Shown: in pieces, positions 1 to 7,654 of the stretch | Position numbering within the stretch: the stretch's first letter is position 1 | How the letters are laid out: the number at the start of each line of letters is the position of its first letter | From: Pedobacter sp. UBA5917 | Lineage (GTDB): Bacteria; Bacteroidota; Bacteroidia; Sphingobacteriales; Sphingobacteriaceae | Reading direction: 5' to 3' | Length of the DNA: 11,952 nucleotides | Assembly (NCBI RefSeq): GCF_002432345.1 | Contig: NZ_DJDT01000024.1 | Location: forward strand, 1-11,952 | Notes under the pieces: model-generated | Database searches by the model: none | The model's input: the letters and a program-made list of their open reading frames with translations, nothing else | What the model was told of the DNA's origin: nothing | Made by a program: the position numbers and the translations under genes

Positions 1-333
1 CTGATTTTCGAGCTGTATGGTGTATTTCAGCATATCGTAGGCATGGTCGCTATAACTCCAGCCATAATCGTTGGTGCTCCAGTATTTATCGTAATTGGAT
101 ACCAGGTACTGATCTGCCTTGTATCCGTTTTTGTTATAGGTGGCATCTTTATCAAAAGGTTTTTCTTCTACCTTGATAAAATTTGCGGTAATGTGGTTTA
201 AAATTAAACTTACCGGCACGGTGGCATCGGCATTAATGGCATTCGGGTTTGATACCAGATCGCCTTTCTGGCAGCCGGCAACCACAATTGCCAGCATAAT
301 GCCTGAAATTGTAGTTTTTAATATCTTTTTCAT
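1..333 (-). CDS. SusD/RagB-like nutrient-binding outer-membrane lipoprotein, N-terminal part (runs off left edge)
   Basis: The first 111 codons are present; the 3' part lies beyond the window. The protein starts MKKILKTTISGIMLAIVVAGC, a basic n-region and hydrophobic stretch followed by a lipobox (V-A-G-C) whose lipidated cysteine is residue 21. Mature-region segments such as KGDLVSNPNAINAD, VPVSLILNHITANF and the aromatic YDKYWSTNDYGWSYSD stretch resemble the N-terminus of SusD-like lipoproteins (the SusD-like_2 style, from family knowledge). In this family the protein sits on the outer surface as a lid over the SusC barrel and captures the nutrient. The start is 31 bp past the susC-like stop in the same direction, so the two are almost certainly one operon. 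The substrate cannot be told from the sequence. The call is firm from position and lipobox; the subfamily is less sure because most of the gene is missing. Confidence 0.88.
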   Translation of the reverse strand, partial: MKKILKTTISGIMLAIVVAGCQKGDLVSNPNAINADATVPVSLILNHITANFIKVEEKPFDKDATYNKNGYKADQYLVSNYDKYWSTNDYGWSYSDHAYDMLKYTIQLENQ

Positions 334-364
334 ATTATATTTTTATGATTGATCAGAATAATGA

Positions 365-3300
365 TTAAAACGAAACGTTGAGATTGAAACCGTATTTACG
401 GGTAGTTGAACTCTGTAAACCATTGTTATTCTGCGTAGAACGGTCGCTTGAATTAAATCCAGAGGCATATTGATCGATGTCGAAATCTTTGCGCGCCGCG
501 AAATACAATAGGTTGCGGCCAATGATCGAAAATGTAGCATTTCTGATAAATGATTTTTTCAACCATTTTGAAGGCAGGTTATAACTGATGGTTACCTCAC
601 GGAGTTTGGCAAATGAACGGCTGATCATCCAGGCCTCGTCAATATTTTTGATGGTACCGTTCAGGTATGTTTGAACCAGTATAGGTTTATTGTTTGGCGC
701 AAAAGTTAGCTGATCCAAATTAGAAATTACCCCATTCTCATATATTGGTGTACCACTTGTAATCACCACACCTCTACCCAGTTCGTTACCAACAAGGGCC
801 GGCGTAGGCGCCTGGGTACCTGTTTTGGTTGATAACCATTCGGCATAACGGGCATCGCCAACAACACCGGTAACGGTTGATAGATCGCTTCCGCCCTGGC
901 GTGTAGCAAAGTAATTATAATCATAAATTTTACCACCGATACGGCCATCAAACTGAAAGCTTAAACTAAAATTCTTATAAGCAAACCTGTTGCTGATACC
1001 AAAGGTAAAATCGGGATTTAAAAAGCCCAGCGAACCTGTAGTTTGTGGAAAACCACCTGTTGCAGTAAGTAAAGTTCCATCTGATTTATACACCACGTTT
1101 CCGGCTGCATCGCGCAGATATTTGGTTCCGAATACCTCATCCAGCCTGTCGCCGATTTTATACGTGTGGTTACCAAGGGCAAGTGTGGTAACCGATTTAT
1201 CGTTCTCCAATACTTTAGTTAAGGTTTCTTTAAAAGTACCGTAGTTTATGCCCAGATCCCAGTTAAAACCACCGGCGCTCTTTATTATGCCAGCAGTTAA
1301 AGCCAACTCAAAACCTGTACGCTTGGTTGTAATCGCGTTCAGGTTCTGTGCACTAAAACCCGTTGAAGGTGCAATGGTATAGGGATAGATCTGCGGACCA
1401 TTTTCGGTATCAAAATAGGTTGCATCCAATGCGATACGGTTTTTAAAAAAACGGATATCGGCACCATACTCATAAGATAAACGGTTATAAGGTTTTAATG
1501 CAGCGTTGGCAAGTGTATTTGAGAACGCTACCGAAGGGGTACCATTATAATAGGTTGCCGATGAAGCCGTGTTCTGGTTGGCATAACTAGGTCCATCATA
1601 AGGCGTATACACATCGCTGCTGTAACCCAAAAAGGTATTTATGGAGTTACCTGTTACCAAACTAACCGCAGCAGGTACACTGGCCTGTGTTAGGGCGTTT
1701 TTTACATCGGCAAGCGAAGCACGTAATTTTACAAAAGAAATTACTTCAGGGAACTTAATGTAGTCGGATACTACAGAAGATACCGAAACCGAAGGATAAA
1801 AGAAGGTATTATTGGCTTTTGGCAGGGTAGAAAGATTATCTACACGGCCGGTGGTATTGATGTTAAGGTATTTATCAAAACCAAAATCGAACGAATAATA
1901 GGCACTGTATACCTGCATTCTCGAATTCCAGGTATACTCTAAAGGTGCCTGTATCGAATTCGATAAAATATAAACGTTAGGTAAGGCCAAAGCTTTTGTA
2001 GTACCGTAAAAAGAATCGTATTTAAACGAACGTGCATTACCTCCTACCAAACCTGATACGGTAAATTTACCGAATTTGTGGTTGTAGTTAACTGCAGCAT
2101 CGGTATTGTTTTCAAATAACTGACGGTCGTCCTGACGGTAATCGCCATACCAGCCAAAACTATAATCGGCAATAATACCGGTATAACTGTTTAAGTTGGC
2201 CGACGAAGGAACCTGCTCTGTTTTATGTTGGTTCCAGGTACTTACCGTTGAGCGTAAACTTACATCCAGATCGCTGTTGATCTTATAGTTTAACCTTAAA
2301 TAAGCGTAAATATCGGTTTTATCATGGCCGCGCAACCATTTTTTGGCTACGAACCATGGGTTATTTAAACGGCCATACTCCTGTGCGTACTGTACCAGAT
2401 CGGGCACACCCTGCGGACCTTTGTAAATATCTTCGAGGTCGCGAACATCATAATCAGCTGATCCGTATACTTTAAACATATAGATATAACTCTGCGGGCC
2501 ATAAGTAACTTCGGGGATGTTGTTACTGTACTGTTTGTTGAAATTGATATTTCCATCAATGGTTAACTTCGAATTGATGTTATAACTTGCGCTAAGGTTA
2601 AAGTTATCAGCATTTATCGCGGTATTCGGAAAAATCCCTTTCTGGTACAGGTGCGAGTAAGAAAAACGGGTGGAGTAGTTGGTGCCCGTTGCGCTAAAAG
2701 CAAGGTTACTGGTATTGGTATAACCCTGTTGTGCAAAATTATCATAATTATCTACGCCCCTTGCCAACCATGGTGTAGGTGTTCTTACCCCGGTTAAGGC
2801 ATTGTAAGGGCTATCATACTGACGTAATAACTGTCCTTCGAAGCGTGGTCCATATTCGCCTAAACGGTTCGCATTATCGTATAATGCATCCGGAGCCGGC
2901 ACATAAACATTCGAATTATCTTTTGCCTGGTATTCATAATGGTAGCCATTACCGCGGCCGTACTCTGTTTGCGCTTCTGGAACGGCGATCCATGAGCCAT
3001 CGAGTACAAGACTGTTGTTAAAGTTTACTTCCCATCCTTTTTTATCTTTGGTTCCTTTTTTTGTGGTAATTACAATGGCACCATTAATACCGCGTGAGCC
3101 ATATAAGGCAGCCGCATTTGGCCCTTTTAAAATAGAATAGGTTTCAATATCATCCGGACTGATGTTCCATGTATCGGAATTGATCGGTGAACCATCTACC
3201 ACGAACAAGAGATCCTTGCTACCGCGCAGAACCAGTTCGGGCCTGCCGAACATTTCGGCGCTGGCACCAACCGATAAGCCGGCCACCTTACCTGCCAATG

Positions 3301-3736
3301 AGTTAACGGGGTTGGCATCGCGGGCCTTAATCAGGTCTTCGCCTTTTACTTCCTGAACAGAATAGCCCAATTTTTTAACTTCCTTTTTTACGCCATAAGC
3401 GGTCACCACCACATCGGTAAGGATATTGGAATTGGACATTAATTTAACAGACAGATCAGGCTCATCGCCTACAACTACTTCTGTACTGGTAAAACCGATA
3501 GAAGAGAACACTAAAACCTGACCTTTAGTGGCTTCGATTGCAAAGCGGCCGTTAACACCGGTGGCTGTGCTTTTCCGCGTACCTTTAACAAGGATGTTAA
3601 CTCCCGGAATGATTTGGTTGGTTTCATCAATCACCACTCCTTTAATGGTGCTGTTTTGGGCAAAAGAGCTGCCGCATGTTAGTATGATGACCACAGAAAG
3701 TAGCCATCTGGTAATTTTGGGTAAATTTAGTTTCAT
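365..3736 (-). CDS. SusC/RagA-family TonB-dependent outer-membrane transporter
   Basis: A complete 1123-residue protein, within the usual size range of SusC-like transporters. Residues 1-27 are a signal peptide ending S-S-F-A-Q. Residues about 30-100 are a carboxypeptidase-regulatory-like beta domain (IKGVVIDETNQIIPGVNILV, then GVNGRFAI). Next come the family signature DVVVTAYGVKKE (108-119), which includes the TonB-box-like stretch, and a plug domain of about 120-230 with LFVVDGSPIN and the typical end ILKGPNAAALYGSRGINGAI. The rest is a 22-strand-type beta barrel ending in YGFNLNVSF, with a terminal aromatic as outer-membrane barrels have. No N-terminal STN signalling domain is present, so it is not of the anti-sigma-linked type. 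With the SusD-like protein it would import an oligosaccharide, peptide or similar nutrient using TonB energy. No hydrolase is visible to hint at the substrate. Confidence 0.96.
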   Translation of the reverse strand: MKLNLPKITRWLLSVVIILTCGSSFAQNSTIKGVVIDETNQIIPGVNILVKGTRKSTATGVNGRFAIEATKGQVLVFSSIGFTSTEVVVGDEPDLSVKLMSNSNILTDVVVTAYGVKKEVKKLGYSVQEVKGEDLIKARDANPVNSLAGKVAGLSVGASAEMFGRPELVLRGSKDLLFVVDGSPINSDTWNISPDDIETYSILKGPNAAALYGSRGINGAIVITTKKGTKDKKGWEVNFNNSLVLDGSWIAVPEAQTEYGRGNGYHYEYQAKDNSNVYVPAPDALYDNANRLGEYGPRFEGQLLRQYDSPYNALTGVRTPTPWLARGVDNYDNFAQQGYTNTSNLAFSATGTNYSTRFSYSHLYQKGIFPNTAINADNFNLSASYNINSKLTIDGNINFNKQYSNNIPEVTYGPQSYIYMFKVYGSADYDVRDLEDIYKGPQGVPDLVQYAQEYGRLNNPWFVAKKWLRGHDKTDIYAYLRLNYKINSDLDVSLRSTVSTWNQHKTEQVPSSANLNSYTGIIADYSFGWYGDYRQDDRQLFENNTDAAVNYNHKFGKFTVSGLVGGNARSFKYDSFYGTTKALALPNVYILSNSIQAPLEYTWNSRMQVYSAYYSFDFGFDKYLNINTTGRVDNLSTLPKANNTFFYPSVSVSSVVSDYIKFPEVISFVKLRASLADVKNALTQASVPAAVSLVTGNSINTFLGYSSDVYTPYDGPSYANQNTASSATYYNGTPSVAFSNTLANAALKPYNRLSYEYGADIRFFKNRIALDATYFDTENGPQIYPYTIAPSTGFSAQNLNAITTKRTGFELALTAGIIKSAGGFNWDLGINYGTFKETLTKVLENDKSVTTLALGNHTYKIGDRLDEVFGTKYLRDAAGNVVYKSDGTLLTATGGFPQTTGSLGFLNPDFTFGISNRFAYKNFSLSFQFDGRIGGKIYDYNYFATRQGGSDLSTVTGVVGDARYAEWLSTKTGTQAPTPALVGNELGRGVVITSGTPIYENGVISNLDQLTFAPNNKPILVQTYLNGTIKNIDEAWMISRSFAKLREVTISYNLPSKWLKKSFIRNATFSIIGRNLLYFAARKDFDIDQYASGFNSSDRSTQNNNGLQSSTTRKYGFNLNVSF

Positions 3737-3753
3737 AAACGCTATTTTTACGC

Positions 3754-3761
3754 CAAAGCTA
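3754..3761 (-). promoter_or_regulatory. Candidate -7 promoter element for the susC-susD operon
   Basis: On the minus strand the sequence reads TAGCTTTG, an exact match to the Bacteroidota -7 consensus TAnnTTTG. A TTG that could serve as the -33 element lies 16 nt upstream (3778-3780), somewhat closer than the usual spacing. Initiation would fall around 3747-3749, leaving only about a dozen untranslated bases before the susC ATG at 3736. The short leader and weak -33 keep confidence moderate. Confidence 0.4.
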
Positions 3762-3803
3762 TCCGCTCAGTATTAAGCAATTAGACGTTATGTAACAAGT
3801 TTG

Positions 3804-3822
3804 TTTTATATTAATATTAAAA
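3804..3822. promoter_or_regulatory. AT-rich near-palindrome upstream of susC
   Basis: A 10-bp perfect palindrome, ATATTAATAT (3808-3817), is flanked by TTTT on the left and TAAAA on the right. It lies about 45 bp upstream of the candidate susC -7 element. Next to it is AACAA-GT-TTGTT (3794-3805), another short dyad. This could be an operator or just AT-rich promoter DNA; palindromes of this base composition arise easily by chance. Confidence 0.2.
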
Positions 3823-3914
3823 CTGGCACAAAAACACTGCTGATTGTTAAGTTTCGGTAAAGCGATGGTAAATAAAAATAAATCGCCTACATAATCGGCT
3901 TATTCCGTCCGTAT

Positions 3915-3999
3915 TCTAATTTCATTTTAATCTTAAAGGTTTAAAAAAAAACCTTAACAACCTGTTTTTCATCTGCATCAATTAAAGAGGCCAACGAGA
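3915..3999 (-). pseudogene. Relic of a second LysR-type gene 3' end, tandem to the intact one
   Basis: This stretch aligns with the last coding bases and stop region of the intact LysR gene (4013-4094). The first 19 bases, TCTAATTTCATTTTAATCT, are identical in both copies (3915-3933 and 4013-4031). By hand count 61 of 81 aligned positions match with one 1-nt gap. On the minus strand one frame of the relic reads VSLASLIDADEKQVVK, alignable to AVLISLTDVYEKQAVK of the intact protein. An in-frame stop precedes this stretch and another follows shortly after KQVVK, past a T-rich run, so it cannot encode a functional protein. It is most simply the remains of a tandem LysR paralog or a partial 3'-end duplication. 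The identical part covers the stop codon and 3' flank while the coding part has drifted, the reverse of what relaxed decay would give. Confidence 0.6.
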
Positions 4000-4024
4000 C
4001 CTATCTTTCATCTCTAATTTCATT

Positions 4025-4891
4025 TTAATCTGACAGGATTTTTAAGAAGGCCTTAACCGCTTGCTTTTCATAAACATCGGTTAAAGAAATCAACACCGCA
4101 TGTTGCGGGTTTTTCACCTTACTTATCGGCACAGAAACGAGGTGGCTTTGGTTACTGACCGAGGTATTGGTAAGTATGGTATTCCAATGCCCGGTACCAA
4201 CAAGTTCCAGCAGGGTTGGTATATCATTTATCTCCAAACTAACCTGGGGAGTGATTTGATGCTGCACGAAAATTTCATCCACAAAATTGCGGGTACTGAA
4301 TCCTTTAGCGGGCAAAGCCAGTTTTAGCTGTTTTATTTCCTGCAATGAGATACTTTTCTTTTTGGCCAAAGGCGAATCCTTTGTAACGATAAAACCTAGA
4401 GTAGACTCAAATAAAGGCCGGTACTTTAATTCTTTTCGGCTTTCTACCTCATCAAAAGTCATTACAATATCCAGTTCGAACCTGCAGAGCCTATCGATCA
4501 TCTCGCTCGAAGTACCAAATAAGACCTGAATAACTACCTTTGGGTACTTTTGATGGAATTTAACCAAAGCAGGCGTTAGGATGTGCCTTAATCCATAAGA
4601 TGTACCGATAACCAGGGTACCGGTTTGCAACTTACTTAAATCTTTTAAAAGCTGATAACCATCATTGGCTTTATTTAAACACTGCAGCGCATAACTATAA
4701 AATAGATTTCCGGCTTCGGTAGTGTAAATATGCTTACCGATTCGGTTAAACAGTGGTGTACCCAGTTCGTCTTCCAGTTGTTTGATCTGTTGCGAAAGTG
4801 TACTCTGACTTATAAAAAGCTGGGCGGCGGCCTCTGTAAAATTCTGCAGTTCTTTGGCCTTAATAAAATAACGCAGTTGTCTGAGCTCCAT
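4025..4891 (-). CDS. LysR-family transcriptional regulator
   Basis: A complete 288-residue protein, the usual LysR length (about 290-310). The N-terminal winged helix-turn-helix is clear: MELRQLRYFIKAKELQNFTE, then AAAQLFISQSTLSQQIKQLE and LGTPLFNR (roughly residues 1-60). A linker helix follows, then a periplasmic-binding-protein-like effector domain starting near GTLVIGTSYG (about residue 91) and running to the C-terminus. The ATG at 4891 is chosen because MELRQLRYF is the canonical LysR start. It is divergent from the MFS transporter gene, so by family habit it probably controls that gene and itself. It also lies upstream of susC in the same direction, but 288 bp away with a separate candidate promoter, so a role there is less likely. 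The inducer is unknown. The C-terminal end is partly duplicated in the downstream intergenic DNA. Confidence 0.95.
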   Translation of the reverse strand: MELRQLRYFIKAKELQNFTEAAAQLFISQSTLSQQIKQLEDELGTPLFNRIGKHIYTTEAGNLFYSYALQCLNKANDGYQLLKDLSKLQTGTLVIGTSYGLRHILTPALVKFHQKYPKVVIQVLFGTSSEMIDRLCRFELDIVMTFDEVESRKELKYRPLFESTLGFIVTKDSPLAKKKSISLQEIKQLKLALPAKGFSTRNFVDEIFVQHQITPQVSLEINDIPTLLELVGTGHWNTILTNTSVSNQSHLVSVPISKVKNPQHAVLISLTDVYEKQAVKAFLKILSD

Positions 4892-4901
4892 AATTGATCG
4901 T

Positions 4902-4921
4902 TATTACCGATTGGTTTAATA
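4902..4921. promoter_or_regulatory. Candidate LysR operator: TATTA-N10-TAATA dyad
   Basis: In the gap between the divergent LysR and MFS genes, TATTA (4902-4906) and TAATA (4917-4921) form an interrupted inverted repeat of 20 bp. An outer pair CGTTA (4899-4903) and TAACG (4928-4932) overlaps it. LysR regulators bind interrupted dyads between divergent promoters, so size and place fit. The strict T-N11-A spacing is not met within the inner dyad, and the region is AT-rich, so this is tentative. Confidence 0.25.
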
Positions 4922-4956
4922 GAAAATTAACGTTTTACAAATTAATCAATACAACT

Positions 4957-4964
4957 GAACTTTG
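4957..4964 (+). promoter_or_regulatory. Candidate -7 promoter element for the MFS transporter gene
   Basis: GAACTTTG differs from the Bacteroidota consensus TAnnTTTG at one position. Transcription from it would start around 4970. That is downstream of the upstream GTG codon at 4964 and favours the ATG at 5009 as the true start. No good -33 TTTG is visible, only a TTTT at 4933-4936. Confidence 0.3.
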
Positions 4965-5008
4965 TGGTAACAAAAGCAAAAAATAATAAATCTTTTGTAC
5001 CGATACCC

Positions 5009-6244
5009 ATGGACACTTTCAGATCCTTTAAACACAAAAATTTCAAACTATTTTTCTATGGCCAGTCTATATCACTACTTGGCAACTGGATTCAAAAAAC
5101 AGCAGTAATCTGGTTGGTTTACAGACTTACGGGCTCATCATTATTTTTGGGCATTGTGAGTTTTGTGAGTTTAATTCCTACGCTGATTTTATCACCGTAT
5201 GCGGGCAGCTATATCGACAGGCATAACCGTTTCAAAATTATAAATGTACTGCAGCGGATTGCGATGGTGCAGGCGGGAACACTGGCTGCTATTGTTTATT
5301 TTAAGGTAAACAATGTTTGGCTGATTATTTTACTTACGCTGATACAAGGCATGAGCGATGCTTTTGAGGTAACCTGCAGGCAATCGTTAATGGTAGAAAT
5401 GGTGGATGATAAAGCCGACCTGCCCAATGCCATTGCGCTAAATTCGACAATGACCAACCTGGCACGTATTGTTGGTCCGGCCATTGCAGGCATACTCCTG
5501 AGTACTTTTGGCGAAGACTTCTGCTTCATCAGCAATTTCGTCAGTTATATCCCGGTACTGATATGTTTAGGGTTGATGAGGCTCAGTATACAGGCCACCC
5601 CGAAATTTGAGCAGAATATATGGAATGGTTTAAAAGAAGGCTTAAATTACATCACTTCGGATAAAGAAATAATAGGCTTAATCGGTTTGTTGGCTGCCAG
5701 CAGCTTAATGGTAATCCCGTTTACTACATTGGTACCTATTTTTGCCAAAGAGATATACCATGGAAACGCAGGCACCTTCAGTTTGTTCGAGAGTGCCATA
5801 GGTGCAGGTTCGGTTATCAGTGCAGTGTTTATGGCACAGCTTAAAGGTCCGGGCAGGTTGGTACAGATTACCATTGTATCAAGCCTGGTTTTTGGCAGCG
5901 GCGTGCTCCTGGTTGCAGTTTCGCAAAATCTACTGATCACGTTGTTGGGTATGGTGCTTAGCGGCGCTGGGATGATTGCGCAGATTTCGTCAATCAACAC
6001 CTATATCCAGATGCATGTACCTCCCGAAATGAGGGGCCGGGCAGTAAGTTATTTTGTAATGTCGTATTTAGGGGTAATCCCAATTGGCAGTTTAATTATT
6101 GGTGTTGTTACCGAATATCTCGAAGTTAGAAAAGTAGTGGCTGCAGAAGGTATTTTGGCTTTAATTGCCGTTGCAGTTTATATGATATACAGGCGTAGGC
6201 AGCAATTATATAAAGCAGATAACAATCTGATCAAAACAGTATAA
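5009..6244 (+). CDS. MFS transporter, MFS_3 / EntS-like exporter family
   Basis: 411 residues from the ATG at 5009; the frame is open back to a GTG at 4964, which would add 15 polar residues. The ATG is preferred because MDTFRSFKHKNFKLFFYGQS matches the typical MFS_3 beginning (a short F-R-x-x-x-x-x-N-F-x-L-F segment before the first membrane helix) and because a -7-like element overlaps the GTG. About 12 hydrophobic membrane segments are evident. The loop after helix 2 has the MFS motif AGSYIDRHNRFKIINV (about 65-80). Residues about 124-160 carry the MFS_3 hallmark: an arginine/glutamine, then LPNAIALNS and LARIVGPAIAGIL. The family includes the enterobactin exporter EntS and macrolide-type efflux proteins. 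Function here is probably proton-driven export of a small molecule from the inner membrane; the substrate is unknown. It is divergent from a LysR regulator, its likely controller. Confidence 0.92.
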   Translation: MDTFRSFKHKNFKLFFYGQSISLLGNWIQKTAVIWLVYRLTGSSLFLGIVSFVSLIPTLILSPYAGSYIDRHNRFKIINVLQRIAMVQAGTLAAIVYFKVNNVWLIILLTLIQGMSDAFEVTCRQSLMVEMVDDKADLPNAIALNSTMTNLARIVGPAIAGILLSTFGEDFCFISNFVSYIPVLICLGLMRLSIQATPKFEQNIWNGLKEGLNYITSDKEIIGLIGLLAASSLMVIPFTTLVPIFAKEIYHGNAGTFSLFESAIGAGSVISAVFMAQLKGPGRLVQITIVSSLVFGSGVLLVAVSQNLLITLLGMVLSGAGMIAQISSINTYIQMHVPPEMRGRAVSYFVMSYLGVIPIGSLIIGVVTEYLEVRKVVAAEGILALIAVAVYMIYRRRQQLYKADNNLIKTV

Positions 6245-6293
6245 AACAACTGGCTCTTAACTTGTAGAAATTGGAATAAGGTCCTATCTATGC

Positions 6294-6394
6294 CTTGTAA
6301 TTAAGTGACTGAGGCGGTGATAAAAAACAAAGACAACACTGTTTCATTTACCGCCTTAGCCACCTGAAAACATCTTAGTTTTTTATCATACAAG
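6294..6394. other. Interleaved inverted repeats between convergent genes (possible pseudoknot or alternative terminator hairpins)
   Basis: Three inverted-repeat pairs are packed here. CTGAGGCGGT (6309-6318) pairs with ACCGCCTTAG (6350-6359); the one imperfect pair is a G-U wobble in a plus-strand RNA but an A/C mismatch in a minus-strand RNA. GTG/CAC (6305-6307 / 6361-6363) extends that stem past one mismatch. TGATAAAAAAC (6318-6328) is a perfect 11-bp inverted repeat of GTTTTTTATCA (6378-6388). CTTGTA (6294-6299) matches TACAAG (6389-6394), directly abutting the previous 3' arm. The first two stems interleave, giving H-type pseudoknot topology or two competing hairpins. A T6 run (6379-6384) follows the GC-rich stem after about 15 nt. 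It may serve as the transcription end for the MFS gene. The remaining DNA of the 234-bp gap shows no further feature. Confidence 0.4.
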
Positions 6395-6478
6395 AATAAA
6401 AACACGTGATCTTACATGAACCTTAAATGTCTTATATGGTAAAAAATTAAACTGACTATTAAACCTTTATACCAATAT

Positions 6479-7654
6479 TTAAAGTTTTTCTACAACCTGA
6501 ATAAATTTTTCTAATTCAGTTTCGGTATTGTAGTAATGCGGTGATACCCTAACTACCCACTCTACATTTTTTTCAGCAAAATCGATAATCGCGGCCGTTT
6601 TGGGTGTAGTATAAATATTGATGTTGTGATCGGTAAAGTATTTTTTAGTATCTGTTTGCGATCGTTTGTTGCAGCTAAACGTAAGGATGTTGCTTTGCTG
6701 CTTTCCCCTATCCTGAAGTTTGATAAAATCAATTTCAGATAATCCACTTTTTAAAACCTGCATTAAATGGCTGTTCCGCGATTCGATCTGATCGATACCG
6801 ATTTCGAATAAATACTTTAATGCTTCGCTGCTGCCCATCATCAACGCATAAGCGGTTTCCCAGTCTTCGAAACGTTTGGCATCTTTCCGCGGGATATATT
6901 TATTTTCTTCTACCCACTCGGCCCCACGTAAGTCAATAAACAGGGGTTCAAACCCTGCTTCCAGCGCCTTATCCGATACATATAAAATCCCTGCGCCCCT
7001 TGGCCCGCGCAGAAACTTACGGAAAGTTCCGCTGATAAAATCGGCTCCGGTAGTAATGGCATCAACATTTAGCTGCCCTAACGATTGGCAGGCATCGAGT
7101 AAATAAAGGGTATCGTATTTTTTAACGATCCTTCCGATTTCTTCCACCGGTTGTACCAGGCCCGAACTGGTTGGAATATGCGTTACCGAAAGTAAACGTG
7201 GCTGGTGTTTGCGGATTTTCTCTTCCAGATCACAGAGATCAATTTCGCCGGTTGCGGTATTGGCTACGCGCACAATCACGACACCAAAGCGTTGCTGTAG
7301 CGACAGGAGCACAATAAAATTAGATGGATAATCATTTTCGCTAACCAAAATAACATCCCCCGTTTTAAAAGGAATTGATGATAATGCCCTGTTGTAACTA
7401 TCGGTGGCATTGGTGGTAAAAGCAATATTTTGGCTTTTGCAGTTTAGCAACTGTGCACCATAGCTATAAAAAAGATCAATTTCGGCCCTTTTACGGTCGG
7501 CAGTTTCATAACCTCCGAACATTTCTTCCTCTGTGATATAATTACGTATGGCATTGGCTACCGTTTTGGGCATCAGTGCCGCCCCTGCGTTATTTAAATG
7601 TATGGCCACGTCGCTACCGGCCATTTGGTTCCGAATTAACTGTATATCCCTCAT
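6479..7654 (-). CDS. PLP-dependent aminotransferase class V-fold enzyme (cysteine desulfurase-like fold, no catalytic Cys seen)
   Basis: 391 residues from the ATG at 7654; a TTG two codons upstream (7660) is the only other nearby start and is less likely. Fold-type I class V landmarks appear in order: HLNNAGAALMP (19-29), the GGYE segment (47-50), the phosphate-binding TTNATDSYN (80-88), VTHIPTSSG (157-165), LLDACQSLGQ (185-194) with D187 contacting the pyridine nitrogen and Q190, and SGTFRKFLRGPRGAGILYV (208-226) with K213 the probable Schiff-base lysine. The C-terminus VRVSPHYYNTETELEKFI is typical of the family. SufS-type desulfurases carry a reactive cysteine on the loop before this end; none is present here, so cysteine desulfurization is doubtful. 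Relatives include isopenicillin-N-epimerase-like and other lyase/epimerase enzymes; the substrate is unknown. It is cytosolic, converges with the MFS gene, and has no obvious operon partner. Confidence 0.88.
   Translation of the reverse strand: MRDIQLIRNQMAGSDVAIHLNNAGAALMPKTVANAIRNYITEEEMFGGYETADRKRAEIDLFYSYGAQLLNCKSQNIAFTTNATDSYNRALSSIPFKTGDVILVSENDYPSNFIVLLSLQQRFGVVIVRVANTATGEIDLCDLEEKIRKHQPRLLSVTHIPTSSGLVQPVEEIGRIVKKYDTLYLLDACQSLGQLNVDAITTGADFISGTFRKFLRGPRGAGILYVSDKALEAGFEPLFIDLRGAEWVEENKYIPRKDAKRFEDWETAYALMMGSSEALKYLFEIGIDQIESRNSHLMQVLKSGLSEIDFIKLQDRGKQQSNILTFSCNKRSQTDTKKYFTDHNINIYTTPKTAAIIDFAEKNVEWVVRVSPHYYNTETELEKFIQVVEKL

Noticed and set aside
140..352. 70-residue plus-strand reading frame antisense to the SusD-like gene
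   Set aside because: It lies wholly opposite the lipoprotein coding region and its 5' leader; the minus-strand frame has a lipobox and family features, so this is a shadow frame.
3936..3955. AAGGTTT / AAACCTT hairpin with an A/T-only loop as a terminator for the LysR gene
   Set aside because: The T-run is in the loop and not after the stem on either strand, and the stem has only two G-C pairs; it also lies inside the LysR relic.
5647..6000. 117-residue minus-strand reading frame inside the MFS gene
   Set aside because: It is antisense to clear transporter coding sequence, has no recognisable domain and no promoter.
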